The notes beneath the pieces were generated by a model that saw nothing but the letters and a program-made list of their open reading frames with translations, had not been told where the DNA came from and did no database searches. A stretch of DNA of 43,192 nucleotides from CAYVTV01 sp964526475 (GTDB taxonomy: Bacteria > Bacteroidota > Bacteroidia > Bacteroidales > GCA-2748055). A program made the translations under genes and the position numbers. Location of the stretch: positions 1 through 43,192 of the forward strand of contig CAZGKF010000029.1 in assembly GCA_964526475.1 (NCBI GenBank), written 5' to 3'. Positions 1 to 6,942 of the stretch are shown here, in pieces (positions within the stretch are counted from its first letter, which is position 1; every line of letters starts with the position of its first letter).

Positions 1-92
1 GGGCCGTTAAAGACTATAACGTTGATAGGCTGCAGGTGTAAAGGCAGTAATGTCAAAGCCGAGCAGTACTAATTGCCCGTATACTTTTTTCA
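1..92 (+). rRNA. rrl: 23S ribosomal RNA, 3' end (partial)
   Basis: The first bases carry the conserved 3' end of 23S rRNA: a block containing ACGTTGATAGGC, followed by a segment ending in GTACTAAT at about 66-73, as at the end of domain VI. The gene starts outside the window. The exact 3' end cannot be read from sequence alone; about 85-95 is estimated by analogy with the E. coli tail. It lies upstream of 5S in the same orientation, so this is the distal end of an rRNA operon. Confidence 0.9.
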
Positions 93-159
93 GGTAAATT
101 GAAAAATCAATCTCTCTTTTCCAATATGTCCATTATTATCCGCGTCAGCGGTAAAAGCT

Positions 160-267
160 TTTGGTGACAATAGCTGCGGGGTTCCACCTCTTACCATCCC
201 GAACAGAGAAGTTAAGCCCGCACGCGCCGATGGTACTGCTTTTGTGGGAGAGTAGGTCGTCGCCAAT
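160..267 (+). rRNA. rrf: 5S ribosomal RNA
   Basis: The segment has the usual 5S landmarks: the CCACCTC region, CCGAACAGAGAAGTTAAGC in the loop A/B/C core, CGCCGATGGTACTGC, and GGGAGAGTAGGTCG near the 3' end. The ends pair as helix I: TTGGTGAC at 160-167 with GTCGCCAA at 259-266, with one G-U pair. The length of about 108 nt is normal. A spacer of about 70 nt without a tRNA separates it from 23S. Ends are good to within a few bases. Confidence 0.95.
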
Positions 268-273
268 CTTCTT

Positions 274-304
274 AAAGCCCCGAACTTCTGATCGGGGCTT
301 TTTT
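274..304 (+). terminator. Intrinsic terminator of the rRNA operon
   Basis: A perfect 10-bp inverted repeat, AAAGCCCCGA (274-283) and TCGGGGCTTT (292-301), encloses an 8-nt loop and runs into a T-tract. It starts 7 nt after 5S, as expected for a rho-independent terminator of an rrn operon. The next gene begins only 13 nt after it. Confidence 0.92.
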
Positions 305-316
305 ATTAAAATACAT

Positions 317-2233
317 ATGAAAAAGTCTTCATATATACTGATCTGCATTATTGCCCTCCATAATACTGCTTTCTGTCAGGAACCTGATACATCGCAGATA
401 ATCAGAGCAATAAGTATTAACGATATTACAGCGATACCCGTTGAATGTGATATGGATACATCTTTATCGTCTGTTAGATTTTATAATCCCCCATTTCAGG
501 ATAATGTGTCTGTTACTTTTACCGGTAATGCCGGCCATGGTTTTATTAATAATCACTTCTTTGACAGATATAATACGCATGATTTTCTCTTTCATTCTTC
601 CTATTTTAATTATTTTCACTCACCCTACTCCATATTACATTATAACACCCGCAAACCTTTTACAGAACTTAAATACCTTTCTTCAGGCACTAAAGATAAC
701 AGTGAACAGGTAATAACGGCTCTTCATACCCAGAATGTAAACCAGTTTACTAATATTGGCGTTCTTTACGATGTGATAGCATCAAAAGGATACTACCTTG
801 ATCAGGATGCAAAAGCAAACCGGCTTTCTCTTTTTGGCAGTATGGAAAAAGAATACTATTCATTGTATCTTAGTGTACATACAAATAAAATTATCAACCA
901 GGAAAACGGTGGCCTCAGAAATGTTGAGAATTTTACTGAGCACCTTGCAGATGACCCGCTGGCATACGCAATAAATCTCGAAGACGCATCCTCCACAACG
1001 AAAAAGTATTCCTTTTTTGCAAGCCAGACATTTCGTCATCTTAAGGACTCAGCCGGTAATGAAAAAAAAATACTGACCTTTTTACCGGCAGGTGCAGGAA
1101 TAAACCACACTTTCAACTACTCCAGGTTTATGCGAACTTATACGGATCTGATCCCTTCTTCAGATACTGTTGATTTTTACAGTAATAATTATTATCTGAC
1201 AGATTCGGCAAATGATTCAGCTTTTATGCATACTCTGGATAATACGATAGCTATTAGTTTCATGGACAAGCAAAAGAAGAACCTTATTATGACAGGAATT
1301 AAGCATCAATATCAGGGTGTAAGCTATATGTATCCATCTCAAACTACCATATTAATCAATGAAACAGAAAGAGATACTATTGTTGGTGATTACATAAGTG
1401 ACAGATTTAACAATATCTCTTTAACAGGAAATATTACCCTCAGAATTAAAAAATTTGCTGCCTTTATCAATGGTGAATATTTCCTTGCAGGGTATCGCAG
1501 AAATGACATTAGTGCAAATATTATGATGCAAAAAACCTTCGGAAGAAAAGAGCGTCTGTTGTCACTTGGGGGATCTGTAAAAATATCTGAACCAGATTAT
1601 TTCCTGAAAAAGTATTCGTCATCTCATTTTAGATGGAATAATGATTTTAATAAAACGTTTGATATCAGAGGAGCCCTTACATTGAGTTCTCAGGACGGAT
1701 CATTTCATTTAAAAACCAGGGCAGGAATGATCCATAATTTTATTTATTTTAATGAAACAGCTTTACCGCAAATGAATGAAGAAAACATATATGTAGCCTC
1801 TCTTTCACTATACAAAGCTTTTCATTGGAGAGGATTAAATAATATAAACGATTTTCTGGTGCAGTATTCAACTGATGATGAGGTAATAAGAATACCTGTA
1901 TTTGCCTGTAAAAACAGCATTTATTACGAGAATTCTGTTTTTAAGAATGCACTCAAAATTCAACTTGGTTTTGATTTCTATTATAATACTTCCTATTATT
2001 CAGATACCTTCATGCCCGCATTGGGAGTTTTTTATCAACAGAATAGTATGTCAACCGGAAACTACCCATACCTGAACGGTTTTCTAAACTGGAAAGTAAA
2101 GAGAACCCGCTTCTTTCTTAACTATACCAATGCTCTCGAAGGAATCGCAGGGTATAATTATTTTACTGCTTACGGATATCCAATGAATGGAAGCTCGCTA
2201 AAATTTGGACTTGTGTGGACATTTTATGATTGA
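317..2233 (+). CDS. Putative outer-membrane beta-barrel porin (Porin_10-like)
   Basis: The protein is 638 aa from the ATG at 317. Its N terminus (MKKSSYILICIIALHNTAFC) is a signal peptide, which selects this start; the frame is open back to 161, but that part is 5S rRNA and the terminator. After the signal come many alternating aromatic/polar strands typical of an outer-membrane barrel, including a segment with NTRKPFTELKY and HTQNVNQFTNIG that resembles the Bacteroidota putative porin family PF14121, and an aromatic C-terminal end (LVWTFYD). A role as a general outer-membrane channel is inferred; no substrate can be named. The start lies 13 nt after the rRNA terminator, leaving no room for an ordinary promoter between them. 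mltF follows 86 nt downstream. Confidence 0.8.
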   Translation: MKKSSYILICIIALHNTAFCQEPDTSQIIRAISINDITAIPVECDMDTSLSSVRFYNPPFQDNVSVTFTGNAGHGFINNHFFDRYNTHDFLFHSSYFNYFHSPYSILHYNTRKPFTELKYLSSGTKDNSEQVITALHTQNVNQFTNIGVLYDVIASKGYYLDQDAKANRLSLFGSMEKEYYSLYLSVHTNKIINQENGGLRNVENFTEHLADDPLAYAINLEDASSTTKKYSFFASQTFRHLKDSAGNEKKILTFLPAGAGINHTFNYSRFMRTYTDLIPSSDTVDFYSNNYYLTDSANDSAFMHTLDNTIAISFMDKQKKNLIMTGIKHQYQGVSYMYPSQTTILINETERDTIVGDYISDRFNNISLTGNITLRIKKFAAFINGEYFLAGYRRNDISANIMMQKTFGRKERLLSLGGSVKISEPDYFLKKYSSSHFRWNNDFNKTFDIRGALTLSSQDGSFHLKTRAGMIHNFIYFNETALPQMNEENIYVASLSLYKAFHWRGLNNINDFLVQYSTDDEVIRIPVFACKNSIYYENSVFKNALKIQLGFDFYYNTSYYSDTFMPALGVFYQQNSMSTGNYPYLNGFLNWKVKRTRFFLNYTNALEGIAGYNYFTAYGYPMNGSSLKFGLVWTFYD

Positions 2234-2260
2234 CCCCTAAACCTTTTTTATTTACGTTTG
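2229..2260 (+). promoter_or_regulatory. Candidate Bacteroidota-type promoter for mltF
   Basis: ATTG at 2229-2232 and TACGTTTG at 2253-2260 are separated by 20 nt. The second element matches the Bacteroidota -7 consensus TAnnTTTG and the first partly matches the -33 TTTG. The start codon of mltF is about 60 nt downstream. The -33 element overlaps the stop region of the porin gene. This is a motif match only. Confidence 0.35.
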
Positions 2261-2319
2261 TTTATTTCCCGGTAGCCAATGCTCAACCAGCATTTTGTTA
2301 CTTAATTTAAATTAGTTAT

Positions 2320-3780
2320 ATGAGAAATAGATTTTATAAATTAAAGATATTGCTTTTACTGATTGTTTTTTTTACTGCTTTTTTCTACTCCTGCTCCAAT
2401 CAGGTTGATGAAGGTATTGAGAGCGTGAATATTATTATTGATGACCTTAGGGAAATAAGGGAAAGAGGAAAACTTGTTGTTGTTACAGATTTTAATTCTG
2501 TCAATTATTATATCTTCGAAGGCCAGCCTATGGGGTTTCAATACGAACTCCTTCAGGAACTTTCCAATTACCTGGAACTGCCCATTGAGGTAAAAATAAA
2601 TAATGATCTTCAGAAAAACTTCGAAAGTTTATCAAGGGGAGAATGTGACCTGATTGCTTTAAATCTGACAATAACCATGTCGAGAAAAGAACAGATGGAT
2701 TTTACAATTCCACACAGTCAGTCCCGCCAGATGCTGGTGCAAAAATCTTCCCCGAAAAACACTTCCTCCCATAAAGGCCAGGAAGTGCTAAGGAATCTTC
2801 TTGATTTAGCAGGAAAAACTATTTATGTTCAAAAATCTTCTGCCTTTGCATATCGTTTGAGAAATCTTTCAGAAGAAATAGGCCAGACTATTGAAATAAT
2901 AGAAGTTCCTTATAGTACGGAACAGCTTATAAGAATGGTGGCAAAAGGAGAAATTGATTATACAATTGCTGATGAAAATGTTGCATTAGTTAATAAAAAG
3001 CATTTCCCGGAAATAGATATAGAAACCCCCATCAGCCTGATGCAATATCACGCATGGGCAGTGCGCAAAGGGACGGAAGAGCTTTTAAAGGAAGTGGATA
3101 CCTGGCTTGAAAGTTTCAAAAGAACCACCAAATATGCTGTGTTATATCATAAATATTTTAAAAGCCATTTTTCAGCAAATGTTGTTAACAGTAAATTTTA
3201 TTATTCCGAAACGGGAAAGCTGTCATATTATGACGATATATTAAAGAAGGAAAGTGAAAAAATAGGATGGGACTGGCGTTTACTTTCTTCCATGATTTAT
3301 CAGGAATCGAGATTTAAACCTTCTGCTCTCTCACATGCCGGAGCTTTCGGAATAATGCAGCTAATGCCACAAACTGCACAAAGATTTGGAGTGGATAAGG
3401 ACTCATCTCCGGAAGACAATATTCGCGCAGGTATAAAATATATTGCATGGATTGACAGCAGATTAGCATCAAGGGTTGAGGACAAAAATGAAAGAATAAA
3501 ATTTGTTCTTGCCTCTTATAATGTTGGTATGGGACATATTCTGGATGCTATAAATCTTACTGCTAAATACGGAAAGGACCCACAGATATGGGAAGATAAT
3601 GTCGAATACTTTTTTATGAAAAAGTCGGATCCACTATATTATAATGATGAAGTAGTGAGGAATGGTTATTGCAAAGGAACGGAGACGTATAATTATGTGA
3701 AAAATATTATGTACAGGTATAATCATTATCTTAATATTGAAAATCTTGATCTTGCACAACTTTCTCCACAAGATCAATAA
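2320..3780 (+). CDS. mltF: Membrane-bound lytic murein transglycosylase F (MltF)
   Basis: This 486-aa lipoprotein has a lipobox ending FYSC, with the lipidated Cys at about residue 25. A periplasmic solute-binding-type domain (SBP_bac_3) spans about residues 45-290, with phrases such as FEGQPMGFQYELLQEL and GECDLIALNLTITMSRKEQ. A soluble lytic transglycosylase domain spans about 310-450. The catalytic Glu is E329 in the YQESRF motif, followed by GAFGIMQLMPQTA and ASYNVGMGHILDA. The family cleaves the MurNAc-GlcNAc bond and leaves 1,6-anhydro ends; the binding domain controls activity in homologues. Both domains and the catalytic Glu are intact. Its last 50 bp overlap the convergent NUDIX gene. 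Confidence 0.95.
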   Translation: MRNRFYKLKILLLLIVFFTAFFYSCSNQVDEGIESVNIIIDDLREIRERGKLVVVTDFNSVNYYIFEGQPMGFQYELLQELSNYLELPIEVKINNDLQKNFESLSRGECDLIALNLTITMSRKEQMDFTIPHSQSRQMLVQKSSPKNTSSHKGQEVLRNLLDLAGKTIYVQKSSAFAYRLRNLSEEIGQTIEIIEVPYSTEQLIRMVAKGEIDYTIADENVALVNKKHFPEIDIETPISLMQYHAWAVRKGTEELLKEVDTWLESFKRTTKYAVLYHKYFKSHFSANVVNSKFYYSETGKLSYYDDILKKESEKIGWDWRLLSSMIYQESRFKPSALSHAGAFGIMQLMPQTAQRFGVDKDSSPEDNIRAGIKYIAWIDSRLASRVEDKNERIKFVLASYNVGMGHILDAINLTAKYGKDPQIWEDNVEYFFMKKSDPLYYNDEVVRNGYCKGTETYNYVKNIMYRYNHYLNIENLDLAQLSPQDQ

Positions 3781-4366
3781 ATTCTGAGAGGATCATTGCC
3801 GTTGCACCCCAGATTTTCTCGCTTTTTACTTCAAAATAGGGAACAATGACATCCTGGTTCGAAATAATCACAGTTTCGTGTTTAATTGTTTGAGGGTCAA
3901 TAAGTTTTTTTAGTGAAATGAAAATAAGATATCTTACTTCTGTAGGATCAGGTGTAAACTCGGGGAAATAATCCATGTAACCAACAAAGGGAACAACTTC
4001 AATTCTGCTTACCGGGATGAGAAGCCTGGTGAGTTTCCCCAGGATTCTTATGTCTTCAGCCTTTATTCCTAGTTCTTCAGTAGTTTCTCTTATCGCAGTG
4101 TCTTTATCATTTAATTCCCATTCCTCCCTCATACCTCCGGGCAGACTTATTTGCCCGCTATGGGGCCCATTATCGAAGGTTCTTTTTATCAGAACAATCA
4201 TAATTTCTTCTTTCCCGGGAAGTAAGAGAATAAGGACTGAGGCTTTTTTCTCTACCATTCCACTATGGTGTAATGACCTTATTGATGGAGCCATTTTATC
4301 TCTGGCTTTGTTACCGGGTAATTCATTTTTAAGCAATATTTCCAGCTTCTTTATAAAATCAATCAT
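3731..4366 (-). CDS. NUDIX hydrolase, CoA pyrophosphatase-like
   Basis: This 211-aa protein carries the UPF0035-type motif HSGQISLPGG directly before the Nudix box. The box spans about residues 77-101 and contains RETTEELG, with E94, E97 and E98 as expected metal-binding glutamates. The segment between the GG and RE is one residue longer than in the plain Nudix signature. Family members (NudL/PCD1 type) hydrolyse CoA and its derivatives to 3',5'-ADP and phosphopantetheine; the assignment to CoA rests on these motifs. The gene is convergent with mltF and overlaps it by 50 bp. It lies 30 nt downstream of the LolC/E-like permease on the same strand, so the two may be cotranscribed. Confidence 0.85.
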   Translation of the reverse strand: MIDFIKKLEILLKNELPGNKARDKMAPSIRSLHHSGMVEKKASVLILLLPGKEEIMIVLIKRTFDNGPHSGQISLPGGMREEWELNDKDTAIRETTEELGIKAEDIRILGKLTRLLIPVSRIEVVPFVGYMDYFPEFTPDPTEVRYLIFISLKKLIDPQTIKHETVIISNQDVIVPYFEVKSEKIWGATAMILSEFIDLVEKVVQDQDFQY

Positions 4367-4396
4367 AGTTAAAATATTTATAACCAGAAATCGGAT

Positions 4397-5662
4397 TTAA
4401 TTAAATTTAATTGCTTTAGCCGGAGAAATGGACGACACAATGCGTGATGGCACTAACATAAACAAAAAGATAGTAAATGCTGTACCTGCATTTATAAGGA
4501 GCAGATGAAGAAGGTTCAGATTTACAGGTACCGTGTTGAGGTAATAGGAAGATGGATCCAGACTTATAAGTTCAAACTTCCATTGAATAATACAAAGTGT
4601 GATCCCCACAATATTTCCCCAGAATAGTCCTCTGAATATAAGATACCCCGCCTGATAAAGGAAAATTTTTCTTATAAAATAATTTCCTGCACCTAATGCT
4701 TTCAGAATGCCAATCATGTTGGTTCTTTCCAGAATAATTATTATCAGTCCCGAGATCATATTGAAACCAGCTACCACAAGCATGAGCAGGATCAAAATTA
4801 TTACATTAAGATCCTGAAGATTGAGCCAGTCGAATATTTGAGGATATTTTTCCACTATATTTATCACTTTAAGCCTTGTTCCGTCTTCAAAAAACTCTCC
4901 CGCAGCTAAATCCCTTAGCTCTTCTGTAATCTGATCAAGTTTATTAAACTCTTTTATCATCATTTCATAACCGCTTATCTGATCTTCATCCCAGTTATTT
5001 AGTTTTTGTATATGTTTAATATCTGTAAATGCATATGTTTTATCAAATTCTTGCAGACTTGTTTCATAGATACCGCATACAGTGAATTTCCTGAATCTTG
5101 GATTATCCATTACGAACCACATCTGGAAGTCGTCACCGATTTTCAGCCTGAGACGCGTTGAAAGATATTGGGAAATAAGCACGTCGTTTGAAAGTGAGGA
5201 GTCATTATAAGCAGGGATTTTCCCCTCAATAAGATTTTCCTTAAAAAAAGACCAGTCGAATTGTTTGTCAACGCCTTTTAGTACCAGTCCTTCAATGTTT
5301 TCATTTGTTTTGACAATACCTGCTTTTATTGTAAATGGCTGCAGATGGGCAATTCTCCTGTTTTCTTTAATATCATTCAGATAGGAAGGGCGGGTATTAA
5401 TTGGTTTTGTTTCATAGGAGATATTTGTATCATAATTAACTATTTGTATATGGCTTCCGAAACCAATAATTTTATTCCTGATCTCATTCTTAAATCCGGT
5501 TACAACTGATACAGCCACAATCATTACTATAAGACCCAGGGCAATTGCTGTTACTGCAATACCAGTCATTCCGGAAGAGAACCCCTTATTTCCTTCGCCG
5601 GATTTATTTATTCTCTTTGATATGAAATATTCAGTGTTCAGATTTTTCAGGTATATTCGCAA
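4397..5662 (-). CDS. LolC/LolE-like ABC transporter permease (FtsX family)
   Basis: This 421-aa inner-membrane protein starts with EYFISKRI, the usual opening of LolC/E-type permeases in Bacteroidota. One membrane segment lies near residues 33-55. A large periplasmic domain (about 60-280) follows, then three more segments in an FtsX domain that includes ERTNMIGILKALGA and ends SSISPAKAIKFN. Family members extract lipoproteins from the inner membrane or export other envelope substrates, powered by a LolD-type ATPase; none is encoded nearby. The start codon is TTG, with no in-frame ATG near it. It is divergent from namZ across 83 nt. Confidence 0.85.
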   Translation of the reverse strand: MRIYLKNLNTEYFISKRINKSGEGNKGFSSGMTGIAVTAIALGLIVMIVAVSVVTGFKNEIRNKIIGFGSHIQIVNYDTNISYETKPINTRPSYLNDIKENRRIAHLQPFTIKAGIVKTNENIEGLVLKGVDKQFDWSFFKENLIEGKIPAYNDSSLSNDVLISQYLSTRLRLKIGDDFQMWFVMDNPRFRKFTVCGIYETSLQEFDKTYAFTDIKHIQKLNNWDEDQISGYEMMIKEFNKLDQITEELRDLAAGEFFEDGTRLKVINIVEKYPQIFDWLNLQDLNVIILILLMLVVAGFNMISGLIIIILERTNMIGILKALGAGNYFIRKIFLYQAGYLIFRGLFWGNIVGITLCIIQWKFELISLDPSSYYLNTVPVNLNLLHLLLINAGTAFTIFLFMLVPSRIVSSISPAKAIKFN

Positions 5663-5745
5663 ATGTAATAATTTTAAGGAATGAGTTTTATATAAACGAT
5701 TAGTTTTAGTAAATTGTATTTCAACCTTAAGACTGAATTTATCAA

Positions 5746-6942
5746 ATGCTGAGAATTTTAAAATCAGATTTTTTATGGAATCAAGGAACTGTAAGAACTT
5801 TTCTTTTCATCTTTTTTATTTTCCTTTCATGTCATTCAGGCAGACAGGAAACAATTAACGGGGCGGACAGAACAGAAGAATATCTGCCTTTATTAACCGG
5901 TAAGAAAATCGCTGTAACCGCAAACCATACTTCAGTTGTTAACTCGGTTCATATCGTTGACACCTTACTTTCTCTTGGTGTCGAAGTTGTTAAGATATTC
6001 TCCCCGGAGCACGGTTTCAGAGGGGAAGCAGGAGCAGGAGAAACTATTCTGAATTCATTGGATGAGAAAACCGGGATACAGGTGATATCCCTTTATGGCA
6101 AGGAGAAGAAGCCACAGGTTGAGGACATGAAAGGTATAGATTTAATTATTTTTGATATTCAGGATGTGGGAGTACGATTTTATACTTATATTTCTACTCT
6201 TCATTATGTTATGGAAGCATGTGCAGAGAATAATGTTCCATTGCTTATTCTTGACAGACCAAATCCAAATGGGAATTATACAGATGGGCCTGTTCTTGAA
6301 ATGGAATTTGCATCTTTTGCAGGGTTGCATCCAGTACCTATTGTTCATGGGATGACCATTGCCGAGTATGCCCTGATGATAAACGGTGAGGGATGGTTGA
6401 AAGATGGTATTAAATGCAGCCTGAATTATATTTCCTGTCTTAATTATTCTCATAATAAAGAATTTGCACCACCTTTACCTCCTTCACCTAATTTGCGTAC
6501 CCTGCAGGCTATTCGTTTATACCCCTCTTTAGCCCTTTTTGAAGGTACTGTTGTTAGCGAAGGACGAGGTACAGAATTTCCATTTGAAATGTATGGACAC
6601 CCGGATTTATCTTACGGGAATCATCGTTTTACTCCTGAGTCTGTTCCTGCAGCAAAGAACCCGAAACTAAAAGGGATATTATGTTACGGAGAGGATTTGC
6701 GGAGCTGGATTCCCGAGGAGGGGAACTGGGTCAAGCTGAATTTTCAGTGGTTACTTAAGGCATACTCAAATTTTCCTGAGAAAGAGAAGTTTTTTAATAG
6801 TTTCTTTTTTAAACTTTGTGGAACAAAACAGATTTATGACGATATTATTTCAGGAAAAAGCGAAAAACAGATCCGCAGTAAATGGCAGAAAGATCTTGAT
6901 GCATACAGAATGATGAGGATGAAATACCTTATATATCCCTAA
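5746..6942 (+). CDS. namZ: Exo-beta-N-acetylmuramidase NamZ family (DUF1343) lipoprotein
   Basis: This 398-aa protein has a hydrophobic N terminus ending in the lipobox FLSC (Cys about residue 29). The rest is a full-length DUF1343 domain with its hallmark motifs: SPEHGFRG (86-93), FDIQDVGVRFYTY (136-148), LDRPNPNG (169-176), HGMTIAEYA (about 201-209) and LPPSPNLRT (about 244-252). Characterised members (B. subtilis YbbC/NamZ and Tannerella homologues, family GH171) release terminal MurNAc from the non-reducing end of peptidoglycan fragments. The substrate here is inferred from the family. It would work on glycan ends in the periplasm or on the cell surface. It converges with the NagB-like/PIG-L gene, whose coding end abuts it directly. 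Confidence 0.88.
   Translation: MLRILKSDFLWNQGTVRTFLFIFFIFLSCHSGRQETINGADRTEEYLPLLTGKKIAVTANHTSVVNSVHIVDTLLSLGVEVVKIFSPEHGFRGEAGAGETILNSLDEKTGIQVISLYGKEKKPQVEDMKGIDLIIFDIQDVGVRFYTYISTLHYVMEACAENNVPLLILDRPNPNGNYTDGPVLEMEFASFAGLHPVPIVHGMTIAEYALMINGEGWLKDGIKCSLNYISCLNYSHNKEFAPPLPPSPNLRTLQAIRLYPSLALFEGTVVSEGRGTEFPFEMYGHPDLSYGNHRFTPESVPAAKNPKLKGILCYGEDLRSWIPEEGNWVKLNFQWLLKAYSNFPEKEKFFNSFFFKLCGTKQIYDDIISGKSEKQIRSKWQKDLDAYRMMRMKYLIYP

Noticed and set aside
161..316. Extended N terminus of the porin frame back to ATG 161
   Set aside because: This part overlaps 5S rRNA and the terminator; the signal peptide begins at 317.
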